In this document: positions 17,593 to 27,212 of the stretch, piece after piece | Position numbering within the stretch: position 1 is the stretch's first letter | How the letters are laid out: each line of letters opens with the position of its first letter | Position numbers and translations under genes: made by a program | Notes under the pieces: model-generated | Databases searched by the model: none | Seen by the model: the letters and a program-made list of their open reading frames with translations, nothing else | Told to the model about the DNA's origin: nothing | Origin: Aminipila sp032051575 | GTDB taxonomy: Bacteria > Bacillota > Clostridia > Peptostreptococcales > Anaerovoracaceae | NCBI RefSeq assembly: GCF_032051575.1 | Contig: NZ_DAMBYD010000015.1 | Coordinates: 1-64,000 of the forward strand | Reading direction: 5' to 3' | Length of the DNA: 64,000 nucleotides

Positions 17593-19104
17593 TTACGCTA
17601 CCTCCTTACGTGATACTTTGTTTAAATCCGCATATCCATCCTTACCTTTCATGGTACTAAGAATAGTAGCAACAATAGCAACAACAAGCATGGTCCCCCA
17701 TCCAAATACAGCTACATTTGAAGATGCATATCCACCATAACCATTCATTAAGTAATCCTTAGTATTTAAGAATACCATAATTCCAAGAACAACAACAGTA
17801 ACAAACTTTAGGGAATAAACCCACCATCTTCCAATACTGAAATTAGAGAAACTGTTGGCTTCCTGACGAAGTTTCTCTGTATCAAAGAACCATCCGACTA
17901 ATATAACTTCAATCAGCCCTGCACCTACTATACCTATATTATTCGCAAAGGCATCTACGATGTCCAAAATATTTAATCCTGCTCCAGTAATAAATAATAT
18001 GCTTATCAAAAATGCTGGAATAATAACAGTAGTAACTGCTTTTTTATGTGACACTTCAAACTTATCCTGTATGCCTGCAATAACTGCCTGCATAATTGAA
18101 ATAAGTGAAGTAATACCTGCAGTAAATAAAGCACCAAAGAAACAAATTCCGAAGAAACCATTGAATGCTGGAAGGCTGCTGATAGCTGCAGGGAAGGTCA
18201 TAAATGCCAGGCCAACACCAGCTTTAGCAATTTCTTCAACTGCAACATTCTGCGTATAGGCCATATAACCCATAATACTAAATACACCAATACCAGCAAA
18301 AACTTCAAAACCATGATTAGCAGTGGCTGTAATAAATGCACTGTTTACAACGTCTGTTTCCCTTGGTAAATAACTTGAATAGGAAATCATAATTGCAAAA
18401 GCTATAGATAAACTAAAGAATATCTGGCCATACGCTGCTACCCAAACACTAGGCTTTGCAAGTGCAGCCCAATTTGGTGCAAACATGTATTCAAGACCAG
18501 CTGCAGCACCAGGAAGCGTAATACCACGAATTACTAAAATTGCTATCATGACCAATAATACTGGTAAGCATATTTTGCAAGCAAGTTCGATTCCTTTACT
18601 AACACCTCTATATAGAATAAAGGCACTTATAGCCCATACAAGTAAAAATGGTATAATTAAGTGCGTCTGAATACCACCAAGTTCTAGGGCACTATTGGTC
18701 AAACCAAGGTATTGAACAAAGAATCCGGTTGGATCCGATCCCCAAGCCTGTGTTGCTGAAAATCCTATGTAGCTTACAACCCAAACTACAATTGCGAAAT
18801 AGTAAACTGTAATGACAAAAGCAACCATTACCTGAAGCCATCCAAGCCATTCAAATTTTTTCTTCATTCTGGCAAAGGTTACCGGGGCTCCAGCCCTGTA
18901 AGTTTTTCCCAAAGTATACTCTAAAATAAGAATAGGAATACCAGCAGTAATAATAGCGAAAAAGTAAGGTAATAGGAATGCTCCCCCTCCATTCTGGGCT
19001 GCTATATAAGGAAAACGCCAAATGTTGCCTAACCCTACAGCAGAACCTATTGCAGCTAATAAAAAGCCCAATTTTGTGTTCCATTGTTCTCTCAAAGAAC
19101 TCAC
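17593..19104 (-). CDS. Sodium-dependent NSS-family transporter
   Basis: This 503-residue secondary carrier belongs to the neurotransmitter:sodium symporter family. The family's first helix is clear: NTKLGFLLAAIGSAVGLGNI followed by WRFPYIAAQNGGGAFLLPYF. About 11-12 helices follow. Such carriers take up amino acids with sodium. Because a MetS-like subunit follows directly, a MetP-type role (methionine or small neutral amino acids) is likely but not shown. The start is GTG at 19104 with AGAGGA very close; an in-frame TTG at 19095 is an alternative. Confidence 0.9.
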   Translation of the reverse strand: MSSLREQWNTKLGFLLAAIGSAVGLGNIWRFPYIAAQNGGGAFLLPYFFAIITAGIPILILEYTLGKTYRAGAPVTFARMKKKFEWLGWLQVMVAFVITVYYFAIVVWVVSYIGFSATQAWGSDPTGFFVQYLGLTNSALELGGIQTHLIIPFLLVWAISAFILYRGVSKGIELACKICLPVLLVMIAILVIRGITLPGAAAGLEYMFAPNWAALAKPSVWVAAYGQIFFSLSIAFAIMISYSSYLPRETDVVNSAFITATANHGFEVFAGIGVFSIMGYMAYTQNVAVEEIAKAGVGLAFMTFPAAISSLPAFNGFFGICFFGALFTAGITSLISIMQAVIAGIQDKFEVSHKKAVTTVIIPAFLISILFITGAGLNILDIVDAFANNIGIVGAGLIEVILVGWFFDTEKLRQEANSFSNFSIGRWWVYSLKFVTVVVLGIMVFLNTKDYLMNGYGGYASSNVAVFGWGTMLVVAIVATILSTMKGKDGYADLNKVSRKEVA

Positions 19105-19302
19105 ATCCTCTCAATAAATATTAAACAAATAATAACTGGTTGATTAAATTAAAATTCAAATCAAACTAAAATACCTTATTAGTATACTGGTACTTTTCAA
19201 AAACGTCAATGATTTTTTGTTTTCAGAAACAGTTTTTTTGTTTTTTAATTGTTCGTGTATACAAAATTCAAAATAATATAAATTTTAATACCTAAAAAAG
19301 CT

Positions 19303-19366
19303 AAAAAAATAGCCCTGCAGATTAAACCTCTTTTCTAGTGGTTAATCTACAGGACCTATTTTTTAT
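19303..19366 (-). terminator. Terminator of the TRAP transporter operon
   Basis: An imperfect stem of about 25 bp joins 19303-19327 with 19340-19366. A-rich and T-rich flanks lie just beyond the stop of dctM. The remaining upstream region of the NSS gene (19105-19300) is very AT-rich with no gene. Confidence 0.75.
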
Positions 19367-19384
19367 TTTCACAGATTCAGCAAT

Positions 19385-20698
19385 CTAGTGGATGAATGCA
19401 AGCGATAACCATGGGATATAGGTTATAAGGGCAAGCCCCACTAGTCCTACCATAAATAGTGGAATAATGTACTTAAACATACTTTCCATCTTGATTTTTG
19501 CAACTGCCGCACCCACAAACAAATTGCAGCCGTATGGCGGGGTACATAGCCCTAGTGCTAAGTTAACTGCCATAACAACACCAAAATGAATGGGATTTAT
19601 ATGCAGCGCAGCCACTGTAGGCATCAGCATCGGTGCCATAACAATAATTGCCGGCACCGTATCCAGGAACAGCCCTACAACAAGCAAAACGAGATTAATG
19701 AAGAGCAATACTACAAGTGGATTATTAGATACGCTTGTCAAAAATTCAGTTATCATCTGAGGTACTTTTTCATAAGTCATAAATGTAGAGAAAACAGTGG
19801 AATATCCTAGTAAAAATGAAGTAATTCCGTTTAAAACCGCTGTTTCAAGAAATACATTTTTAAGTTGCTCCATGTTCATTTCCTTATAGACAAATACACT
19901 AATGATAATTGAATATACAACGGAAATACATGCAGCTTCTGTAGGTGTAAATATACCGGAATAAATACCACCCAGAATGATAACAGGAGATAGCAATGCC
20001 CAAAATCCATCCTTGATGCTTCTACCAATTTCAGTAAACCTAAATTTCATGGCTTCCCCTAGTGATACCATTTCGTCTTTTTCCCGGGTATTTTTCTTCA
20101 GATCCGTACCATTAATTGTACAGATTACAATATTTGCAATGGTAAATAATACACCGATTAAAATCCCAGGCACAACGCCAGCTAAAAATAATTGTGAAAT
20201 AGAAACACCTGTAGATGCCCCATATAATACAAAGGATAGACTTGGCGGAATGATTGGGCCTACTATCCCTCCAAAACAAACGATTGTCGCAGCATATGCA
20301 GGATCATACCCTTTCTTTCTCATCTCTGGAATCATCATTCCGCCAATAGCTGAAGTTGTAGCCATCCCAGATCCTGAAAGTGCTCCGAAAAACATGCATG
20401 CAATAACAGCAACACAGCCTATTGAACCATTTACAAAGCTGATTAAAGCGGATGCAAAATTAACAATTCTTCTGGCAATCCCACCAGTTGACATGATAAT
20501 TCCTGCTAGCATAAAGAAAGGAATTGCCATTACTGTAAACGAAAATATGCCACTATAACAGTATTGTGCATTAATGACCATGTTCAAATCTGAAGCCATT
20601 ACCATGGAAATCATTGTAGCTCCACCTATGGCAAATCCAACAGGAACACCAATCAACAGCAATACAAACAGGGATATAAACAATATAGTTACTGCCAT
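19385..20698 (-). CDS. dctM: TRAP transporter large permease (DctM)
   Basis: This 437-residue, 12-13-helix protein is the large membrane subunit of a tripartite ATP-independent periplasmic transporter. Family features include LLIGVPVGFAIGGATMISMV at the start, FFMLAGIIMSTGGIARRIV near residue 60 and a GLFLDTVPAIIVMAPMLMPT segment near residue 342. It imports an organic acid with a sodium or proton gradient. Its ATG overlaps the stop of dctQ by one base (TAATG), a sign of translational coupling. Confidence 0.95.
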   Translation of the reverse strand: MAVTILFISLFVLLLIGVPVGFAIGGATMISMVMASDLNMVINAQYCYSGIFSFTVMAIPFFMLAGIIMSTGGIARRIVNFASALISFVNGSIGCVAVIACMFFGALSGSGMATTSAIGGMMIPEMRKKGYDPAYAATIVCFGGIVGPIIPPSLSFVLYGASTGVSISQLFLAGVVPGILIGVLFTIANIVICTINGTDLKKNTREKDEMVSLGEAMKFRFTEIGRSIKDGFWALLSPVIILGGIYSGIFTPTEAACISVVYSIIISVFVYKEMNMEQLKNVFLETAVLNGITSFLLGYSTVFSTFMTYEKVPQMITEFLTSVSNNPLVVLLFINLVLLVVGLFLDTVPAIIVMAPMLMPTVAALHINPIHFGVVMAVNLALGLCTPPYGCNLFVGAAVAKIKMESMFKYIIPLFMVGLVGLALITYIPWLSLAFIH

Positions 20699-21201
20699 TA
20701 ATACTCGCCTCCCTCTATCTGCACATCATTTTTGACAATACATGTTATTGCTTCGATGAAGTACGCAATTGCTCTTATGATAAATAGCGCACATCCAAGT
20801 ACAACAGATAAATACCCCCACGCCGTGCTGATCTTGATTCCTGCATACGGAATATTCATTTGAATTTGTATCATTGTAAATCCGTAATACATTGTGATTC
20901 CACAAATGGCAATCAAAATAATTTCTGTCAGCGCTTCCGCAGCCTTATTTAGTCTGTACGGCAGTTTATCTACAAGCATTGTAATTTTTATATGCTCTTT
21001 TCTTCTATGCCCGATGCCGATTCCAAGCCATGAAACCCATACAAACAAGAACTTACCCATTTCCTCCGACCAAGAAAGTGAATTGTTAAATACATATCTC
21101 ATAATAACCTGAAAAAAAATGATTCCAACCATTGCTGCAAACATGACAATCAGGCAAGTATCTTCAATCCTATCTATGGTCTTTACTACCTTTTTTATCA
21201 T
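20698..21201 (-). CDS. dctQ: TRAP transporter small permease (DctQ)
   Basis: This 167-residue protein has four membrane helices and the DctQ motif IMRYVFNNSLSWSEEMGKFL followed by FVWVSWLGIGIGHRRKEHI. It is the small membrane partner of DctM. An 8-bp inverted repeat lies just upstream with AGGAGAT near its loop, which may tune its translation relative to the binding protein. Confidence 0.93.
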   Translation of the reverse strand: MIKKVVKTIDRIEDTCLIVMFAAMVGIIFFQVIMRYVFNNSLSWSEEMGKFLFVWVSWLGIGIGHRRKEHIKITMLVDKLPYRLNKAAEALTEIILIAICGITMYYGFTMIQIQMNIPYAGIKISTAWGYLSVVLGCALFIIRAIAYFIEAITCIVKNDVQIEGGEY

Positions 21202-21207
21202 AAACTA

Positions 21208-21234
21208 TCATTATCTCCTAAAAAGTGATAATGA
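21208..21234 (-). promoter_or_regulatory. Intercistronic hairpin over the dctQ ribosome-binding site
   Basis: TCATTATC (21208-21215) and GATAATGA (21227-21234) are exact reverse complements. The loop and its edge hold the Shine-Dalgarno AGGAGAT of dctQ. The structure could slow dctQ translation or protect the dctP transcript end. Confidence 0.45.
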
Positions 21235-21286
21235 CCTCCTTTCATACTTCCCTATTAGTGTAATTTTAAAATACTAGTTTTTCATC

Positions 21287-22315
21287 TTATTTAGGGCGTG
21301 TAGCTAACCATTTATCAAGCATTTCATCGCCAACAAGTTTTCTTTGATAGTCATAAACTGGCTTAACTGCTTCTTCAAATGCAGCCAACTCTTCAGGAGT
21401 CAACTCATAAACTTGAGCACCTTCTTTTTTAAAGCGTTCAATGTAGCCTTGCTCTTTTGCATATTCTTCAGCTCTCTGATTTTTTGCCACTTCTCTAACT
21501 CCTGCTTCAAGCACTTGTCTGTCCTCAGGATTTAAAGATTCAATCCATTCTCTTGAACAAATGATTGGGAAAGGTGAACTTGCATGATTTGTTAAAGTGA
21601 TATATGGGGCAATTTCATGTAAATTAAAGTCATTAAATACTCCTAATGAATGATCCAGCGCATTAATCTGGCCTTGAGACAACGAGGTCACAACTTCACC
21701 CCACGCCATTGGTGTTGGATTAGCGCCCATGGCTTTCCAGATTTCAATGTTTAAATCATTTTGCGCAATTCGAATTTTTTGTCCTTTTAAGTCTTTTTGA
21801 TTGTGGTAGATTTTATCTCTGCTTATAACTTGTCTCATACCGTTATAGTACATATCAATACAGTAATAACCTGAATCTTTCAGAGTTTCGTTAAATAACT
21901 CCAATCCACCGTTTTCAAATGTACCTTTTTCCCAATCTTCAAAGGAAGGATATAAATAAGGTAGATCAATACAGGTTGAATCCGGTCCTGCTGCTGATGT
22001 TATAACGGATGACAAATCAAACATCATTGTAACCGTTCCCAGTTTAATGCCGGATACCAAATCTGGAGTATCTCCTAATTGTCCATCAGGATAAACTTCC
22101 ACTTTAAATCTTCCTGGTGCTTCTTTTTCTAAATATTCACCAAGTGCTTCACTCCATTTATGGGTTGATCTCTGTGATGAATCGGTATGTCCAATCTTAA
22201 TCACAATTGGACCTTCTGCTTCAGCTGTTGTCTTAGTCTTGGCTCCACACCCTCCAAATAAACCAATTAACAATACCATAGCTAGAATAATTGATAATAA
22301 TTTCCCTCTTCTCAT
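21287..22315 (-). CDS. dctP: TRAP transporter substrate-binding lipoprotein (DctP)
   Basis: This 342-residue DctP-family solute-binding protein has a lipoprotein signal (ILAMVLLIGLFGGCGAKTK, cysteine near residue 23), so it is tethered to the outer face of the membrane. The mature part contains IKIGHTDSSQRSTHKWSEAL and the ligand-binding arginine region GQKIRIAQNDLNIEIWKAMG. C4-dicarboxylates are typical ligands, but sugar acids, keto acids and others are known, so the ligand is open. It is the first gene after the sigma-54 promoter and precedes dctQ and dctM. Confidence 0.93.
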   Translation of the reverse strand: MRRGKLLSIILAMVLLIGLFGGCGAKTKTTAEAEGPIVIKIGHTDSSQRSTHKWSEALGEYLEKEAPGRFKVEVYPDGQLGDTPDLVSGIKLGTVTMMFDLSSVITSAAGPDSTCIDLPYLYPSFEDWEKGTFENGGLELFNETLKDSGYYCIDMYYNGMRQVISRDKIYHNQKDLKGQKIRIAQNDLNIEIWKAMGANPTPMAWGEVVTSLSQGQINALDHSLGVFNDFNLHEIAPYITLTNHASSPFPIICSREWIESLNPEDRQVLEAGVREVAKNQRAEEYAKEQGYIERFKKEGAQVYELTPEELAAFEEAVKPVYDYQRKLVGDEMLDKWLATRPK

Positions 22316-22385
22316 AATTTCTAAATCCTTTCTTATAATTTTGAGTTACATAATAATCATCTAATTATCATGTGACTTATATAAG

Positions 22386-22401
22386 AGCAAACATCATGCC
22401 A
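22386..22401 (-). promoter_or_regulatory. Sigma-54 (RpoN) promoter of the TRAP operon
   Basis: On the minus strand TGGCATGATGTTTGCT matches the sigma-54 consensus TGGCACG-N4-TTGCT. The GG and GC dinucleotides are separated by exactly 10 bp. It lies 71-86 nt before dctP, and the gene upstream encodes a sigma-54 activator. Confidence 0.85.
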
Positions 22402-22479
22402 ATTATTTAACAATAAACAATTATAGCCGGAATCCTTTAAATTCCTTTGATTCTGTTTTTCTTCATCAAAATCCTGTAT

Positions 22480-22507
22480 AAAAAAACGTGTAATTTCTTA
22501 CACGCTT
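22480..22507 (-). terminator. Intrinsic terminator of the response regulator gene
   Basis: CGTGTAA (22487-22493) and TTACACG (22498-22504) form a stem with a 4-nt loop, followed on the minus strand by T7. It separates the regulatory genes from the sigma-54-driven TRAP operon. Confidence 0.85.
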
Positions 22508-22527
22508 CTTAATAAAATACTGAAAAA

Positions 22528-23907
22528 TTATTCACACTTTTTACAGTCAATCTTATACTCACTGATCTTATTCCACAGTTGTCTTGTACTTATATTTAAT
22601 TCTTTTGCTGTTCTGACCACATTCCCCTCATTATTTTTTAAAGCCTTTAAAATAAAATCACATTCAAAGTTTGATCTGGCTTTCTTAAGAGATTTTACGC
22701 CAACTTGCTCTGTGGTGTTCTTTTCTATGACATCGCCTATAGGCATTAGGATTTCATTGATGGTAATAACACCATCTTTACTGAGTGCAATCATTCTCTC
22801 CGTTATATTCTTTAACTCTCGTATATTCCCTGGATAATCGTAGTGAAGCAGGAAATCCATCACATCATCATCAACTCTCTTGATTTTCTTCTTCTGCTCA
22901 ATTTCAATCTTTTTAATAAAGAATTTAATCAGAGCTGGCAAATCCTCCCGCCTCTTCCTCAGCGGTGGTATATACAGTGACAATGTGTTAATTCTATAAA
23001 ACAAATCATCTCTAAAATCACCTTTGAATATTTGTTTTTCAATATCCTTATTGGTTGCTGAAATAAATTTCACATCAAGGTTAATCGACTTATTACTCCC
23101 AAGTCTTTCAATTTTTCGGCTTTCAATGGCTCTAAGCAGTTTTCCCTGAGTAGCAATAGGTAAATCTCCAATTTCATCTAAAAACAACGTCCCAAAGTTT
23201 GCCTGTTCAAACTTGCCAATTCTTGAATCAATAGCACCTGTAAAAGCACCCTTCTCATGCCCAAACAGTTCAGATTCAATCATGCCTTCAGGAAACACCT
23301 GGCAGTTGACAGCAACAAAGGGTTCCTGTCTGCGACTGCTTAATCGATGGATATATTTAGCAATGATTTCTTTTCCCACACCCGATTCTCCAAGAAGCAA
23401 AACATTGATACCCGTGTCTGCTGTTCTTTTGCACATTTCCAGAAGGCGTTTATATTCTTCATTCTTTGAATTCATAAATATTTCTGTATCATTTTGGTTC
23501 TTTAACAAAACAGAACTTTTTCTCTCTAGCCGGAATATGGTGGATAATCGATCAATTTTCATTACAAGTTCTTCCATCTCACCACTTTTAACAAAATAGT
23601 CAGTAGCACCATATTTAATTGAATCCACGGCACTCTCAATACTTCCAAATGCCGTCATCACAATCACGTCCACATTGTCATATTTTTCTTTAATTCTCTT
23701 AATTAGCTCAACCCCATCCATAACAGGCATTTTTAAATCGGTCAGGACCAGATTTACAATATTATTTTCAATATATTCAAGCGCCTCATGCCCATTAGAG
23801 CAGCTGGCTATGTCATATCCCACGTCAGATAAGATTATGGATAAAACTTTTTGATATTCTATTTCATCATCAACGATAAGTATCTTATATCCTTTTTTTG
23901 AAACCAT
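22528..23907 (-). CDS. Sigma-54-dependent response regulator (NtrC/DctD type)
   Basis: This 459-residue protein has a receiver domain (residues 6-120; VLTDLKMPVMDG holds the phospho-aspartate), a sigma-54 AAA+ domain (about 145-385) and a C-terminal Fis-type helix-turn-helix. The AAA+ domain has Walker A GESGVGKE, the sigma-54 contact loop GAFTGA and Walker B FLDEIGDLP. The DNA-binding helix reads GNVVRTAKELNISTRQLWNK. It should activate the sigma-54 promoter of the downstream TRAP operon. It follows its sensor kinase gene by 5 nt. Confidence 0.95.
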   Translation of the reverse strand: MVSKKGYKILIVDDEIEYQKVLSIILSDVGYDIASCSNGHEALEYIENNIVNLVLTDLKMPVMDGVELIKRIKEKYDNVDVIVMTAFGSIESAVDSIKYGATDYFVKSGEMEELVMKIDRLSTIFRLERKSSVLLKNQNDTEIFMNSKNEEYKRLLEMCKRTADTGINVLLLGESGVGKEIIAKYIHRLSSRRQEPFVAVNCQVFPEGMIESELFGHEKGAFTGAIDSRIGKFEQANFGTLFLDEIGDLPIATQGKLLRAIESRKIERLGSNKSINLDVKFISATNKDIEKQIFKGDFRDDLFYRINTLSLYIPPLRKRREDLPALIKFFIKKIEIEQKKKIKRVDDDVMDFLLHYDYPGNIRELKNITERMIALSKDGVITINEILMPIGDVIEKNTTEQVGVKSLKKARSNFECDFILKALKNNEGNVVRTAKELNISTRQLWNKISEYKIDCKKCE

Positions 23908-23912
23908 TTAAG

Positions 23913-25874
23913 TCACTCCTTTATGGGTAAAATTATGTCAAATTCTGTCCCGTCGCCAGGGTTGCTCTCAACTGAGATTTTGCCATCATTATTGAAGATT
24001 TCCGTACTGATGACGTAAAGCCCCAAGCCTGTTCCTTTCTCTTTGGTGGAATAAAAGGGATTAAATATATCTTCTATTATTTCCTTTTCTATACCACATC
24101 CATTATCACTTATTTTAATGTTTAAGTGGCTCTCTTCCACAATAAGTGACAGTTTAATTATTTTTGCTTCTCTTTCAATTCCTTCAAATGAATCAATGCT
24201 GTTGTTAAGCAAATTGAGTAATATCATTTTCAATACATCTTCATTCATGACAATGGGCCTTAAATACTTGCCACCAACCCAGCTATTTATAGTAATATTG
24301 TTTTGTTCAATATTTTTTGTTTCTAATTCCAAGATAACATTCAATAAACTCTCAATATCCACCAGCTTGTTCTCATCATTGGAAAGTCTTGAAAACCTTA
24401 ATAGATTCTCTATGAGCTTATTGATTCTTCCTACAGAGTCATTGATAACTGAAATAGCATGTTTCCCGATCTCATCTGTACAATACTTTTCTATAATATA
24501 GCTGTAGCTTTTTATAAGTCCCAAAGGATTTCTGATTTCATGAGCCAAACCAGCTGAAAGCTGCCCAATAGCTATCATCTTGGCTTCCTGTCTGGCGGTT
24601 TTCTCATGGACATATTTTTCTGTATAATCCTCTATGCTTATTAATTTTTTATTACTGCTAAAATTTTGACAGGTTATGTAATAGTAAGCCTTTTTTACAT
24701 TAAAGACCTGATTCATATGCAATTCATTAATAAATGGCTGGAGTGCCTCAATTTGGTTATAATTTATGCCAATCAGATTATCCCTGGCAATTCCCGCTAA
24801 TTTTTCTACAGCCTTGTTGCATTCAATAATTGTTGAATCATTTTTAATAACCATTATGCCGCTTCGCATGGTATCTATAATAAGCCTAAGCTCTTCTTTG
24901 CTTTCAGATAATTCTCTGGTTTTGGAATTAACTCTCTGCGTAATGATGTAATTCCAGCTTGAAAAAATTGCTATAATCAGCGTGATTCCAATCAAAATTT
25001 TATAAGTCAATTCTATTTTTTGCAAATCCAGGCTATCACTGTGGAAATTGCCTAGCCATTTATATTGAGTCTGTGCAATCAGATTCTTTTTCTTCAGCTC
25101 CAATATTCCCTTATTTAGAATATTTACCAGCTCATAGTTGCCTTTTTGGGTTGCAAGACAAATTTCCTTTTCATAAACTGTAGGTTTTAAAAAGCTGAAA
25201 TTCGTCTCTCGATTTGTAACTTTAAGAAAATGTGCAGCTTCCATATCATCCCCCACAAATCCCACTGCAACATCTTTGTTAATCAAGGCAAAGCATTGAT
25301 AAATATTTTCTACTTCTATAATTTCAATATTGTGTTTTGTCTTAAAGTATTCTTGTATGCTTCCGTTTCGATAATCACTTTTTAAGGCGACTAATCGCAT
25401 ATCATTCAAATCGTAGATACTATCAATATCTAAATTGTTTTTAACTAAAATTTTACCCTTAACTACACACAGCGGCTGGCTTATTTCAAATCTTTTCTCA
25501 TTGTCTGGCGTCCTTTCAACCACAGCGATATCAATTTCTTCATTATTCAAGGCATCGGATAAATACTCTTCAGATTCTACTTTTAAATGAATATCATTCC
25601 TCAACTCAATTGCCAGCTGAGACAAGTAATCTACTACAATCCCCGTATTATAATTGTTAAATTCATTAAGAAAAGCCAAAGGAGGGTCATTATATAGTCC
25701 AACAAGAAAAGGTTTCTCTTGGAGTAAAGTCTTTTCCCTTGGGGTTAATACACTATTATATTTATAATAATCCAGAACACTTAAATTGTATTTTAAATTT
25801 AAATCCAATTTTCTAATGCCAACAACACATATGACAAGCAGTACTATCAAGAGAAGAATCTTCTTCTTTTTCAT
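23913..25874 (-). CDS. Sensor histidine kinase with extracellular SBP-type sensor domain
   Basis: This kinase of about 653 residues has an N-terminal membrane helix (KKILLLIVLLVICVVGI), a type-3 solute-binding-like extracellular domain (about 35-285), a second helix near 300, a PAS region (about 325-400), and HisKA and HATPase domains. The phospho-histidine is in LAHEIRNPLGLIKSYSY, the N-box is NLLNNSIDSF, and the G-boxes are SDNGCGIEKE and GTGLGLYV. The ATG at 25874 follows GGAGG and is preferred to one at 25907. It probably senses the TRAP substrate or a related molecule and phosphorylates the next gene product. Confidence 0.93.
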   Translation of the reverse strand: MKKKKILLLIVLLVICVVGIRKLDLNLKYNLSVLDYYKYNSVLTPREKTLLQEKPFLVGLYNDPPLAFLNEFNNYNTGIVVDYLSQLAIELRNDIHLKVESEEYLSDALNNEEIDIAVVERTPDNEKRFEISQPLCVVKGKILVKNNLDIDSIYDLNDMRLVALKSDYRNGSIQEYFKTKHNIEIIEVENIYQCFALINKDVAVGFVGDDMEAAHFLKVTNRETNFSFLKPTVYEKEICLATQKGNYELVNILNKGILELKKKNLIAQTQYKWLGNFHSDSLDLQKIELTYKILIGITLIIAIFSSWNYIITQRVNSKTRELSESKEELRLIIDTMRSGIMVIKNDSTIIECNKAVEKLAGIARDNLIGINYNQIEALQPFINELHMNQVFNVKKAYYYITCQNFSSNKKLISIEDYTEKYVHEKTARQEAKMIAIGQLSAGLAHEIRNPLGLIKSYSYIIEKYCTDEIGKHAISVINDSVGRINKLIENLLRFSRLSNDENKLVDIESLLNVILELETKNIEQNNITINSWVGGKYLRPIVMNEDVLKMILLNLLNNSIDSFEGIEREAKIIKLSLIVEESHLNIKISDNGCGIEKEIIEDIFNPFYSTKEKGTGLGLYVISTEIFNNDGKISVESNPGDGTEFDIILPIKE

Positions 25875-25987
25875 ATTTCCTCCAAGATTGGTATCCAGTA
25901 AAATCATGCAACATTTTTTCGATTATTTCTATTGAATATAGAATATCTCATGACAATGCATAAGTAAACATCAAAATATTCATTTAT

Positions 25988-26030
25988 AAAAAACAAACAC
26001 CGTGTTGTTTAGTCCAAACGGTGTTTGTTT
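25988..26030 (-). terminator. Terminator of the sigma/anti-sigma operon
   Basis: AAACAAACACCG (25991-26002) and CGGTGTTTGTTT (26019-26030) form a perfect 12-bp stem with a 16-nt loop. T6 follows on the minus strand, 28 nt beyond the anti-sigma stop codon. Confidence 0.85.
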
Positions 26031-26057
26031 ATAGCCTTTTATTTGTATGTATATCAA

Positions 26058-27212
26058 TTATTTATCTGTTTCATAAACAGATACGGTTACATCTCCGTCT
26101 TTATCTCTGCTAAATAAAACCGCAACCTGATTACTAACCTTATCCTTATCACCTTCTTTAATTATATTAAAATTCTTTGAATATCCTATTTGTCCTTCAT
26201 CAAACAATGCGTCTTCCGTAATTGAACCTTCTCCAGAGCCCCCTTGCATTGTTTTATAAGAATAGTAAATTGTTCCCGCCTTATCTGGTGCGACTTTTTT
26301 CTCTGAAAGTAATGTCCAGTGCTCTGTTATTTCAGTTATATCAACTACCCCTTCTTTGCTTTGATTCTCTGCAGCTTTATTATTATCTACATCATTTCCT
26401 TGTGACAATGCTAATTTCTTTAAATATAGTTCTGCCGCTTTTTTATCAGCCTTATCACTTTTTAATGGTAAATGAAATAAAATGTTCATTTCCTTGTAGC
26501 TGCTATTTGGCGAGATTTTTCCAGTTTTCTCATCAAAGTTATACGCTTCATTATTATAGAAAGCTGTATTACTAACTCCTAAATAAAGGTCTCTATCGGC
26601 AAACAATTCAATATTGTCACATTCAATCATACGATACATAATACCGTTCTTAACGATTTCAAAATAACCACCATTCATTGTAAAAATATTATAATCTTTT
26701 GGGTTCAGTCCCTGAATAAATGGTGAAATAAGAAATGATTCTTTTCCATACTCGTTGCTTGATGTGGCTGGCATTGGAGTTCCATCATTTTGGGATATAG
26801 CCACAACCGCATACGTTTTGGCCGTACTTACTTGATTGTTGTCCGAACAAAAATCACTTAAATCACTACCCGACACTGCACCTAATAAAGTAACCATATA
26901 TTTACCATAGGTTTGAGATTCATTTATTAAGACAGCGTCTTTACTTTCAAAAGCTTTTGCAAGTTGTTTATCCCCATATTCACTTGCAATATCTTTTGGT
27001 GTTAAGAAATTCCATGCTGCAAATGCTGTAACAGTACAGCATAGAATTAAGCAGCAAACTGCTGCGACAGTAGATAGTTTTTTTACTCTTTTGGTCTTTA
27101 TCATATTATTACCCCTTGCTTTTTGCACAATTCTTACGTTCAGTTCATAATCTGGTTTAAAATTTGTTGAAAGGGCATTTTTTAGAAATTGATTTAATTC
27201 TTTATCTTCCAT
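26058..27212 (-). CDS. Probable membrane anti-sigma factor (DUF4179-like)
   Basis: This protein of about 384 residues has a short cytoplasmic N-terminal region (ELNQFLKNALSTNFKPDYEL), one membrane helix near residues 45-68 (LSTVAAVCCLILCCTVTAF), and a large extracytoplasmic domain. This layout and the overlap with an ECF sigma gene are typical of Firmicutes anti-sigma proteins, often labelled DUF4179. The ATG at 27212 has GGAGG at 9 nt; an upstream GTG at 27218 is too close to it. The gene overlaps the sigma factor gene by 11 nt. The signal sensed is unknown. Confidence 0.75.
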   Translation of the reverse strand: MEDKELNQFLKNALSTNFKPDYELNVRIVQKARGNNMIKTKRVKKLSTVAAVCCLILCCTVTAFAAWNFLTPKDIASEYGDKQLAKAFESKDAVLINESQTYGKYMVTLLGAVSGSDLSDFCSDNNQVSTAKTYAVVAISQNDGTPMPATSSNEYGKESFLISPFIQGLNPKDYNIFTMNGGYFEIVKNGIMYRMIECDNIELFADRDLYLGVSNTAFYNNEAYNFDEKTGKISPNSSYKEMNILFHLPLKSDKADKKAAELYLKKLALSQGNDVDNNKAAENQSKEGVVDITEITEHWTLLSEKKVAPDKAGTIYYSYKTMQGGSGEGSITEDALFDEGQIGYSKNFNIIKEGDKDKVSNQVAVLFSRDKDGDVTVSVYETDK

